A stretch of 50,238 nt of DNA, taken from assembly GCF_010672525.1 (NCBI RefSeq), contig NZ_JAAHGH010000047.1, positions 1 through 50,238 of the forward strand. The letters are read 5' to 3'. Below are positions 16,991 through 28,200 of this stretch, in pieces (the first letter of the stretch is position 1; every line of letters begins with the position of its first letter). Position numbers and translations under genes: made by a program. The DNA is from Okeania sp. SIO2B3. GTDB taxonomy: Bacteria; Cyanobacteriota; Cyanobacteriia; Cyanobacteriales; Microcoleaceae. The notes below the pieces were generated by a model, which did not search any database, had not been told where the DNA came from, and was given only the letters and a program-made list of their open reading frames with translations.

Positions 16991-17145
16991 GCTAAATGTA
17001 GTTGTTAATATTAGTAATCAATAATGGAGGCCTTACATTTGTGAAATATAAAGAAAAGCTAAATAATAGTTAATCTAATAAAGTTTGTTATAGTCTGTCA
17101 ATGGAAAAAACGTTCACACACAAAGTGACTTACGGAGTAATAAAA

Positions 17146-17529
17146 ATGAAAAAAGCATTAGGCAAAGTCATCCTTGCATTTCTTGTCTGTTTACTATCTT
17201 TTGCAGTAGTTTCGCCCAGCCCTGCAATGGCAGATGAATATTATTGTATGTTAGAACTAGAGCCAGATTGTCTAAGACAACTGCCGCTCTCTGGAGACTT
17301 GTTATATGTAGATATACCTCCATCTGGGGTTGACTTAATAGATGTAAATTTCAGCAATTTCTCAAATAATGAAGCTGTAATAAACAGTGATATTGACGAC
17401 CCAATAAAATTACCCCCATTTGGTGAAGAAGACAAAACTTATGAAGTCGTACCAGCAAGCTCAGTTACATTCTCAAATGAGAGTCCTGTTCGAGATACAA
17501 TAGTACAAATCAGAGTAGTTGGGTATTAG
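17146..17529 (+). CDS. Small secreted protein of unknown function
   Basis: 127 residues from ATG 17146, chosen because GGAG lies 9 bases upstream (ggagtaataaaaatg); an earlier in-frame ATG at 17101 lacks a site. The N-terminus KKALGKVILAFLVCLLSFAV and then SPAMA-DEYY is a clear signal peptide with AxA cleavage. The mature part has two early cysteines (EYYCMLELEPDC) that could pair, then an acidic, proline-containing beta-rich region ending IVQIRVVGY. Probably periplasmic or released. The 5' flank and signal peptide are duplicated at 17660-17777. Confidence 0.7.
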   Translation: MKKALGKVILAFLVCLLSFAVVSPSPAMADEYYCMLELEPDCLRQLPLSGDLLYVDIPPSGVDLIDVNFSNFSNNEAVINSDIDDPIKLPPFGEEDKTYEVVPASSVTFSNESPVRDTIVQIRVVGY

Positions 17530-17709
17530 TGATTAATTAAGATAATTTTTTGTAGGGGTGGGCTAATGTAGTGATTGATATTAGCAGTTGATAGACTTGA
17601 TGTTTGCCCACCCTATCCATCACGAAACAATTGTAATCATAGAGGAAGAAACTCCTCTGGATATTTGGAAAAAACCTTCACACAAAAATTGACTTACGGA
17701 GTAATAAAA

Positions 17710-17835
17710 ATGAAGAAAGCATTAGGCAAAGTCATCGTTGCATTTTTTGTCTGTTTACTATCTTTTGCAGTAGTTTCTGTTCTACTAAACTTACCCAAAC
17801 TTACCCATACATGGTGGCATGAGCTTTGGAGCTAG
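17710..17835 (+). pseudogene. Truncated paralog of the small secreted protein
   Basis: The 50 bases before the ATG and the first ~22 codons (KKALGKVIVAFFVCLLSFAV) repeat the gene at 17146. Identity stops after GTTTC at 17777, exactly where the right end of the tnpB element begins; the remaining codons read through element sequence to a stop at 17835. The mature protein is lost. Confidence 0.8.
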
Positions 17836-17936
17836 CTTCCTGTTTTGCTAACGCAAAGCTGCGCTAACGCAGAAGACCACTGACCGCAGTCTGTAACTTA
17901 TCTTCTCCACAGGCTTAAATTCGCTTGGAACTCAAG
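17778..17936 (-). ncRNA. Probable omega-RNA/right end of the second tnpB element
   Basis: Read on minus, the region downstream of tnpB forms stem-prone sequence (TGCGTTAGCGCAGCTTTGCG) and ends GGGTAAGTTTGGGTAAGTTT then AGTAGAACA, close to the right end at 7821-7850. By TnpB logic the guide is the next flank, 17777 down to 17758 on minus. The exact 5' limit is unknown. Confidence 0.5.
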
Positions 17937-19028
17937 CTACTGATACACATAGTTTTTCAGGTTGACCGCAGCATTAAAATCTCTGTCAGTTTCAAAACCG
18001 CATTCACTACACTCATAAGTTCTCAAGTGTAACGGCATTTTCTGTTGATGACCACAGTTTGAACATATTTGAGAACTTGGATAAAATCTATCTGCTATGA
18101 CTAATTCACTGCTGTACCATTCACATTTGTATGTAAGCTGACGTTTGAATTCATAAAAGCCACAATCAGCAATAGCACTTGCTAGTTTGTGATTCTTGAG
18201 CATTCCACTTACATTCAAATCCTCAATTACTATGGTGCTGTGGTTTTTAGCTAACCATGTTGTGAGTTTATGTAGTGCATCTGCTCTGATATCGGCTACT
18301 TTTTTATGGACTTTTGCTAGTTTTTTTACTGCTTTAATTCTGTTTTTGGAACCAATAACTTTTTTACTGACTGCACGTTGATGACGAATTAATCGTTTTT
18401 TGGCTTGCCTATAGGCTTTGACATTAGCAAATTTGCTGCCATCAGAACAGGTTGCTAAAGTATTTATGCCTATATCTACACCAATAGTTCCTCCAACTTT
18501 TTCTGTTGAATCTGGTTCAAAATTGTACTTAAAACTGATGTACCAACTATCTGCTTTTTTTGTTAGCGAAGCTCCTCTGAAAGAGGCTATGGTGACGTTT
18601 TTTACTCTGTATGAAGGTAAAATTTCGTATGTTTTTACTATTCCGATTCTGGGTAATTGTATGTAGTTTCCTTGGAAAATCTTAATACTTCCTTCTAAGT
18701 AAAAGCTGTCTTTTCTGCCTTTTTTCTTGAATTTAGGAAATCCACGTCCAGGAATAGTTAAAAAGTTTTTAAATGCCCTTTCTAAATCTCTTAATGCTTG
18801 TTGTGGGGCACATTTAGATACATCATAGTACCAAGGATTAACTGATTTAACTTCAGCGACTAAACGCTTATGCAAGGTAATTGCACTTGGGCGTTTTTTA
18901 GTTTCTTCGTACTCTTTTATGCAAGTTGCTAACCCCCAGTTATAAGCATGACGTGCAACTCCTGCGTGTTTGGCAAGTATGGTTTTTTGGTAATTATTAA
19001 CTTTTAATTTGGTCTTAATTGATTGCAT
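17937..19028 (-). CDS. tnpB: TnpB RNA-guided nuclease, canonical
   Basis: 363 residues if started at ATG 19028 (MQSIKTKLKVNNYQKTILAK), the usual N-terminus of the group; the open frame extends to 19100 without family support. RuvC-I GTIGVDIGINTLA, RuvC-II STIVIEDLNVSGM, zinc finger CSNCG ... CSECG, and RuvC-III ETDRDFNAAVNL are all present, so it appears intact. It is a solo tnpB with no tnpA beside it. Its right end truncates a paralog of the gene at 17146. Confidence 0.88.
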   Translation of the reverse strand: MQSIKTKLKVNNYQKTILAKHAGVARHAYNWGLATCIKEYEETKKRPSAITLHKRLVAEVKSVNPWYYDVSKCAPQQALRDLERAFKNFLTIPGRGFPKFKKKGRKDSFYLEGSIKIFQGNYIQLPRIGIVKTYEILPSYRVKNVTIASFRGASLTKKADSWYISFKYNFEPDSTEKVGGTIGVDIGINTLATCSDGSKFANVKAYRQAKKRLIRHQRAVSKKVIGSKNRIKAVKKLAKVHKKVADIRADALHKLTTWLAKNHSTIVIEDLNVSGMLKNHKLASAIADCGFYEFKRQLTYKCEWYSSELVIADRFYPSSQICSNCGHQQKMPLHLRTYECSECGFETDRDFNAAVNLKNYVYQ

Positions 19029-19212
19029 TTGAACACGCACACCATGAAAAAAAGTCTTTGACAATATTAGTATATAAATTAATCTATGATAGCAAATCAT
19101 CAGGATATTTTCAAGATTTATTAATATTTGTCTAATGCGTGTCCAATTATTTGAATTCAGTAGTTAGCCCCCCACACTCCCCACACTCCCCCCACTCCCT
19201 CACTCCTCTACT

Positions 19213-22200
19213 CTACCAAGGACTACCCACCATCGTAAACCCTGCCCAATGATAAGGATGAGATAATTTTCGATTCCTCATTTCCCCAAGTACCGATGGT
19301 AACTCTACTGACCCACGCTCTCCAAGTCTCCTAATCTGATTTTCTTTAATCACCACATCCCCACGCAACATTGCTAACTGCGCCTGTCTTACAGCTTCGG
19401 CCTTAATCTTAGTCTGATTCAAATGACTATAAAACTCAGTCATTAATGCCAAGGTAGCTCGATCGTTGACATACCAAATACTAGCTAAAGCTGACTTTAC
19501 TCCTGCTGCTATTGCTAATCCCGCAAATCCTAATTCGGCATCTTTGTCCCCAAAGGCGGTGCGACAAGCTGATAATACTAACAATTCGACAGAAGACTCA
19601 TTCCAACCCAACTCCCTAATTTGGTCTAATTTTATTTGTTCTTCACCCCACAACTGAATGTAAGAATTACTAATTTTTCCCGGTCTAAAATCAGCATGAG
19701 TAGCTAAATGAATAATAGGATAAGGATAATTTTCTCTTTGAGCAATTAAATTATTCAGAGTAAAATCTTCATTGAGAAACATACTACCCTGCCATAGTTC
19801 TTGGGAAACAATTTCTAGTTCGATAGGTACTCCTGGCAAGGAATTGTGAGCAATAAACTCACTTGCTCCCATTGCTAACACCTGAGTGTCTTGGAGCGGT
19901 CGGTAGTTGGTATCCATTAAACTGACACTGGGAATTAAACTCAGGCTATATTTTTCGATCAGGAATTGTTCGCCATCATGTAATGCTGCTACGGCTAAAG
20001 TTCGTAAACCTTCATCCATACTGAATAGTAAGGTATCAATATTGGCTGCTTCTAGTTCCGATGCTATGGGTGCAATGAGCCAATTGTATAATTTTTGTGC
20101 TGGTGATAGATAACTATCATTATCTTGGTTGGCCGGCGTTGTAACTTTTATTCGTAATTCTAGGGCAACTTTCATGATTTGTTCGCGGTTGACTTCGGCA
20201 ATGGTTTTGATGATTGGTTGACCTTCTTTGGTATATAAGATTATTTGTAATTGTTCTGGATAGACATTAATATAAACAATGGCAGATTCTTTTCCGGTTT
20301 GATTTGCCATGTCGCTTAAGATTTCTCGGACGCTTTGTGTAGAAATTAATTTTTCCTCAAGATTTGCTCCCAGGAAATCTGAATATTCCTGGAGACTGTT
20401 TCGTTCTAACATTGTTACTACTTGGTCTGAAGCTGTGGCTGTTATTAGAGATTTGGTATTAACAGGATTAATTGTTTTTAAGATTTGTTGGGTGTCAGTT
20501 GTATGGTTGATAGATGCTTCAGTTTGTTCTTGAGCAGTGCCAGCATTGGTTGTTTGGTTATAGTTAGTGGGAGCGGTTAGGGTGAAAAAATCGCTATTGT
20601 TTGATATTTGCTGTAATATTGACTGGGACTGATTATTATCAATCTGGATGTCGGTGGTTTCAGTTGCGGTGGTTACTGGAATCTCTGTTGAATCATTGAG
20701 ATTTTCTACTGGGATAATCTGGTTATCATTGAGATTTTCTGGTATAATAGTGTCGCCACTATCAATATTAGTAATTGTTTCTATTGCCTCTGGGGCGATC
20801 GCTATTTGTTCTCCGGTATTGGTATTGTCTGGGGTATTATCAATAGTTGGATTCCCACCTACGGAAACAGTTGTTTGCTCTTCTATAGGAATATTGCCAC
20901 CTGTTTGAATATTGATATTAGTGTCTCCTTGATTGACCTGTACAGTTTGAGTCTCGGCGCTAATATTACTACCTGGTTGAATATTGATATTAGCATCTCC
21001 TTGATTGACCTGTACAGTTTGAGTCTCGGCGCTAATATTACCACCTGGTTGAACATTGATATTAGCATCACCTTGATTTGCCTGTGTAGTTTGGTTCTCG
21101 ACGCTGATCTCCCCACCTGCCTGAATATCGATATTAGCATCTCCTTGATTAGCGATCGCCTCTTGATTACCTACAGAAACATCTCCTCCAGCATCAATCT
21201 CAATATTAGCATCTCCATCTCCAGAGATTACAGTTTGGTCTTCGCTGCTGATATCTCCTGTTGCATCTAGATCGATACCACCTGCTTCTCCCTCTGAAGC
21301 AATAGATTCTAAGTCCAAAGTAGTAATGGAGCCATCAGTTGCTTCTAGTTGAATAATACCTGAACTGACCGTACCCAAAGAACTTAAGTTTCCTGTAGTT
21401 ATTTGACTGCCATTAATAATAACTTCACCACTGGGGCCGTCCGGTGCTTGAGTCGTCACATTCCCTGTATTCACTGTTGCTATCTGACTTTGAATTCTCA
21501 AATCACCACTTTCAGTCGCACCAAAGGATAAGACATTTTCCAGATTCACACTTTCTGGGGCATCAATCTCAATACTTCCTCCTCTGCCTTCCTCTGAGAA
21601 AGAAGTAATGTCTCCCGTTGCACTAATCTCCCCTATTTCACTCTCCAATGTAATGTCACCTCCCTGTTGTATCCCTTCCGAACGAATGCCGTTAATACTG
21701 ATATTACCTCGAGATGTGAGAGTGACATCCCCACCAATACCATCTGTAGAAAAAGTGTTTAATTCTCCTTGAACATCCATGCTGTTTTCGCTGCGAGTGT
21801 CAATAGTAATATCACCCCCACGCTCCCTTCCCTGGGATAGAATATTTTCTAGATTAACTGAACCTTCAGCTTGAATATTCACATTCCCGGCTGTACCTTG
21901 TTCTGAAAATGTTTCTATTGCTTGGGTCGAATTGACTTCGCCGTTTTCACTAATAATTTCAACATTTCCCCCTGTGGTTGCTTTGGTTTCGTTGAGGGCG
22001 CTAGCTTCTAGTTTGCCTACGGTAATATTTTCTCTGGCATTTAGTGTAATATTTCCAGTACCGTCGGGGGAACGAGAATTTATTACTCCAGCAGTGGTGT
22101 CTATTGTGCCGTTGTTGCTAGTAATACTGATATTTCCTGCTACTCCTTGGGTGGCTTCTCCTTGAGGTTTTGGTATGAGGATAAAATTATTCAATACCGA

Positions 22201-25200
22201 TCTTTCTTCCCTGACAAAACCTGATGCTAGGTCTATTTGACCTACTTCTATTGCGTCATCCGCAACAATATTTATTGTACCTGTATCGCCTTCATCTGCA
22301 CCGGAATATATTCTTGCTTTTGAGGTATTAATATTGCTACCTGCTTCGAGAATAATATCTCCTCCTTTGCCTGGGTTTTCAGTATCGGATGTAGTTGCGG
22401 GTTCGGAGGCAGAGATCACATTACTATTTTCGGTGATATTGATGTCACCTCCTGCTTTTAAGAGAATTTGACCGCCGTCTGCATCGGCAAAGGAGTAAAT
22501 GTCACTGGTAGTGATGTTTCCTGTGGATGCTTCTAGAGTAACGTTGCCTCCAGTTCCCTCCCCAGAATAGTTTGCCAAAAATCCATTGCTGGTGTCTATG
22601 TTTCCTGTTTCTGTGATGATAATAATTTGACCGCCTTGTTGTTCTCCGTGGGAACTGATGGTATTAGTAGTCACATCTGTTTTTGCACTCAGAGTTACAT
22701 CTCCAGCGTTACCATTTTCTGAAAATGATTGGATGGGTTGAGTAGCATTGATTTCCCCCTGTTCACTGGTAATGGTAATGTCACCTCCGTCAGCAGCTTC
22801 TTTTGATTCTGAGGCAGAAGATTGGATAATACCTGTGGTGATATTTTCTTGACCAATGATTTCTATTGCGCCTGCGTTTCCTGCATCGGTACTTTTAGCT
22901 GAGATGGTACTATTTTCGGCTGAGAGTTCCCCTGTGTTAATAGTAATTTTTCCTCCGTCTCCAGCTCCTGTGGTCTCCGTAATAATTTGACCTTCGAGTT
23001 GAAAGCTTTGACTGGGGTTGATGTTGATGCTGCCTCCGTCTCCACGATCGGAAGTAGCTGCGGATATAGTAGTGTTTTCCGCTATGGTGAGGTTTTCTGT
23101 TTCGATATTTATGATGCCTGCGTTTCCCCTGTCTTCTGTTTCAACTGTTATTCTGCCTTCCCCTGAAATATTTATGTTTTCTGGAGCGAATATATTGATA
23201 TTGCCTCCATCTCCACTGGAAGTAGTGCGGGCTGAGATGAAACCGTTTTCAGTGAAAGTAATATTGAGGTCAGGGTCAAAGCGAGCGGAACGATTTTCTC
23301 TACTCCCCTGCTCCCCTCTCCTATAGGGTTTAAGGGTAAGAGTACCTGCGGGGGTTTCTCCTGCTGTTTCGGCAAATATTCCGAGTTGGCCTGAGATTAG
23401 TAAGTCTGTAGCATTAATGGTAATGTTGCCTCCCGCTTCGGTATTAGTTGCTCCTTCTTTTGCTGTGGCACTAATTTGAGCATCTTCTCCTATGGTTAGT
23501 TTTCTGGTGTTGATTTCTATATCTCCAGCTTTTCCTTGATTATTGGTTTCTGTCGTTAAACTTGTTCCTGTTTCCAGGATGAATTCTTCGGTGTCGATCT
23601 CGATCGCTCCAGCATTTCCTTTGTCTGTGGTAGAAGCTGATATGGCTACTCCATCTGAGAGAGTGAGGTTTTGGGTTTCAATATTGATGGTGCCTGCGTT
23701 TCCTTTGTCTGAAGTTTCTACAGCGATGAATCCTTTTCCAGAAATATCTATGCTTTCTGGAGCATTGAGATTAATGTTGCCTCCATTTCCTGTGGAGGAG
23801 GTAGAGGCAGAAATGAAACCGTCGTTGCTGAAATTGATATTGAGGTTTGGGTTGTCTTCGTAGGGGCTGAGGGTAAGAGTGCCAGCATTTGCTGATGCTT
23901 CAGTTTCGGCGAATATTCCAAGTTTTCCTGTAATATTGAGTTCGTTGGTGTTGATGGTGATATTGCCTCCGTCTCCGGTGCTGGTTGCGCCTAATACTGC
24001 TGTGGCACTGATTTGGGCATCTTGCCCGATATCTACAGTGTTAGCTTTGATAGTGATATCTCCTGGTGCCCCTGCTGCATAAGTTTCGGTGATTAAGCTA
24101 GTGCCTTGCTCTAGGTTGAGCTTGTTTGCTTGGATGTCGATACTGCCTGCGTTGCCTGTACCTTCTGTACTTGCTCGGAGTTGGCTGTTGTTGGTTAGTT
24201 TGATGTTTCGGGGAGTTACAAGGGTGATGTTGCCAGCGTGTCCTTCGGCGTTGGTGATACTGAAGAACTCAGTGTTGTCGAGTATGATGTTTTTTTGGCT
24301 ATCAATGTAGACATCTCCGGCGGGTTGGTCTCCTTTGGTGTCACTTTCGATGGTGACGTTGTTGAGGTTGAGGTTGTCTCCACTAAAGATGTTGACATTT
24401 CCTGATTGGCCTTGAGTGCCTACATCTATTTGTATTGCTTCACTCCAAGAATCTAATTGTATAGATACCTGCTTACTGGTGATGATGGATAAGTCATTGA
24501 GTAGAAGGTCTGCTTTTGATTTACTTTCTATTGTTACCTGCCCAGATTTTTCGTGGGAAGATAGTGTTAGTATTTCTGCATTGCTGAGGTTGTTGGTGGT
24601 AATGTTAACGTCTCCACCATTTCCAGAGTCGTTTTTTCCGACTGAGAATGTGTTTATTTGCAGTTGTTCTGTATCTCCGTATTCTGGACGATTATATTTT
24701 ATTGTATCTGCATTCAAATAAATAGATCCTCCATGCCCTGAGTTACCCTCCATACTTGAATTGGAAAAGGAATTGAGCGATTCTGTGTGAATATTACCTC
24801 CAGCAGTCACAGTAATATTTCCTCCATCTCCCGATCCTTCAGTCCCGCCACTAGAAAATGAATTAACATCTCTTGTTATGATATTACCTCCAGCAGTCAG
24901 AGTAACATCTCCCCCATTCCCTAAGTTGCTTAGAGAAAAAGTATTTATCTGCCCTGTTGTGATATCACCGTCTGCATTGAGAGTAATATCTCCCCCATCA
25001 CCTGAGTTCTGGCCTATGGCAATAGAAGAGTAATCACCATTTTCCAGATTTTCTATTATAGTGATATTTCCCTGGGCAGCGATCGTGATATTACCCCCTT
25101 CCCCTTCGCTGTCGTGAGAATAGGAGGAATCTATATCTCCTGCTGTGATATTACCTCCAGCATTCATGCTAATGTGACCGCCTGAACCTGTATTTTGACC

Positions 25201-28200
25201 AAAATTGGAATTTTCTATTTCTATAGTAATATCACCCCCAGCACTTAGGGTAATATCTCCACCATCTCCAGAAGAAGAATAGGAATTAATCTCTTTTGTT
25301 ATGATATTTTCCTCAGTAGTGATTGTGACATCACCAGCATTACCACGAGCATAGGAGGAATCAAGCTCTCCTGTTGTGATCTTACCCTTAGCTGTAATTA
25401 TAATATTACCCCCATCCCCATCAAAGGATGAAGTATCCAAATTACCCAAAACAATACCAGCACCTGCAATTGTCAAATTCCGCCCATTGGTCTTAATTGT
25501 ATCCACACCAAATGTATTGGGGTCGCTGCCAACATCCGCTTCATTATCCAACATGGTAATAGCACCAATTCCATCCTCATCCACATCTACATGAAATTCT
25601 ATCTCTCCTTCCCCAGGCAGAAATTCCAACGCATCATCTGCTATATCTTCAACTGTAATATCATTTGTCGCCTCTAACTTAACATCGGCATCCCCAGAAG
25701 TTTCATCAAATTCATCATTGATCGTAATATTAGTTCCCGACAAAGAAACACTTTCCCCACTAGCTTTAATGCCACTACCCGTAGCAACAATATCTCCCGT
25801 AGCTTCAATATTAATTGCACCACCTGTCCCGCTATCAACTTCTGTATTTTCTCTAGATTCCACCTCAGAATTATTCTCTATAGTAGAAATGCTTTCTGTT
25901 AAAGTCACATTTTCTGCACTCTGAATTTCTATATCTCCACCAGCAGTAACAATACCATTGACATCCTCACTCACATCACCAATATTCACATCTCCCAACA
26001 CATCAAAAAACGCTCCACCACTACCAGAAACCGCTTCTAAATTTTCTACATTTAATTGCAAAGGTACACCCACAAAACCTATTCCTCCACTGCCATTTGT
26101 TTCAAATAAAACACTATCTGCATTAATAATTGAACTATCAGAAACTCTGGCAATATTTCCACCATTTGCATTAACTAAAACTTGTCCTGTTGTGGTTAAA
26201 TTTGCCAGATTTATATCCCCTACTTCTCCTAAATTTCCTAACTCTATTCTGATGTTTCCACTTCCGGCATTTAATGTTGTTCCATCTAGTTGATTTATTG
26301 ATGCTCCTCCGGCACTCCGGTTATCAATATTCATCTCATCATTATTACCAAGTAGCTCAATATTGCCATTGCCAATTGATGTGTCAATATCGGCATTTAT
26401 ATTAATACTTCTACCTGCTTTTAATTCTACAGATTCTGTAGTTTCTATCTTTTCATTAATTGTTATATCGTTGTCAGCAAATAAAATTATATCTCCTGAT
26501 AATTCCTCAATATTTTCTGCGGAAATTGTCACATCAGAATTTTCATCTTGAGCAAAGGGGTCTATTGGTGTTTCTGTTTCTATTGTTTCTGAATTGTCAG
26601 CAATTTCTGTCTCTGAATTTTCTGTTACCTCTGAATTATCGACATTTTCTTCTGTATTTTCTGTAGATGGCAATTCCGAATTATTATCTACTATTTCTGT
26701 TTCTGAACTTTCAGTATTTTCTGTAGTGGGAGAATCTGTACTTTCTGTAGATGGCACTTCCGAATTATTATCTACTATTTCTGTTTCTGAACTTTCAGTA
26801 TTTTCTGTGGCGGGAGAATCTGTACTTTCTGTAGATGGCACTTCCGAATTATCATCTACTGTTTCTGTTTCTGAACTTTCAGAATTTTCAGAATTTTCAG
26901 AATTTTCAGGCTCTCCCACTGTGATATTTTCTGGGTCTAATAATATTGTTCCTGGAGTGCCAAATGCAGCACTAACATTGACATTCCCATCAAATATTAA
27001 TTGTTGTTTTCCAGATACTTCAACAAACCCTCCATCACCAGAAAATTCTCCTCCTCTAGCACTAATATTTCCGGCAAAATTAGTTATGCCATCTGACCAA
27101 ATTATTACTTGACCACCGTCACCATTTGTGGTAGCATCAGCGGAAATAAATGAGTTATTGTTAACAAATGTTTGCTGAGAATTGGGTACTATTCCACTAC
27201 CTTGAAAGTCGCCTCCAATTAATACTCTTCCTCCTCCATTTAAACCATCAGCATTGATATTGGCATCGATAATTGCTACGCGATCGCCTAACACATTAAA
27301 TTGTCCACCGATATTATATCCCCCCTGACCCCCCTTTGAAAGGGGGGGAGTTGTTGATACATCTATATCTCCAGAAGCGATCGCATCTCCTGTAATACCA
27401 GAAATTATTGTATTTGAATCTATCAACACCACATCACCATTTCCATTCACAGTCATAGATGTGGCCTGAGTTATTTCTCCACCTGTTAACAGTTCGGGCA
27501 AAGATAAGGGGGTTATACCAGACATATCTTCCCCATTCGCTGTTGTTGAACCCACTTCCAAACTTAATAAATGTCCTGGTTGGGATATTCTCAGGGTACT
27601 ACCTCCTTCTACTGCTGCGATCGTAACGTTACCACCTGCTGTGGAGAGTTGCCCCGTGTTGATAACCGTGCCACCCAACAAAGTGAGATTTTCCCCTGAG
27701 TTTAAACTGAGGTTTCCTTCGTTAACTATAGCGCCTGGGTTTGATATATTAAATCTATAGCCACTGGGGTTTCCTACTAGGTTGGCATAATCATTCGTTC
27801 CCATAGCTTGAAACCAGAAATTATTACTGTTAAAACCTATACCTGTGGCAGTGGTAACGCTGAATGAGGCAGGGACATTAAGGCTAGCGTTGGGGCCAAA
27901 CATTATGCCTACGGGGTTCATCAGGAAGAGGTTAGAGTTACCACCGATGACTTGGATGAGACCGTTAATTATAGAAGGGTCTCCACCCGTAATTCTACCC
28001 AGAATGTTGCGAGTATCTGGAGTGGTTAAGAAATTGGCTGTTTGACCGGAGTGAAGATTGAATTGGTCAAAACTGTGGAAGAGGTTAGTCCCATTATGAG
28101 TGCCACCTTGAATATTAAATTGATTGCCGTTTTGATTGACGGTTGTACCTGTGCCATCGTTTGAGGGGGTTATGGGTTGAGATTTGGCGGGAGTTGTAGC

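Noticed and set aside
17101-17145. Earlier ATG for the small secreted protein
   Set aside because: It has no ribosome site, would bury the signal peptide behind 15 residues, and the GGAG-spaced ATG at 17146 is conserved in the duplicate.
20806-21270. Plus-strand open frame of 154 codons within the exoprotein gene, with several similar neighbours across 19466-28045
   Set aside because: They are antisense shadows of the exoprotein's repeats; no ribosome sites, Ile/Ser/Leu-rich composition caused by the complementary Asn/Gly/Thr codons.
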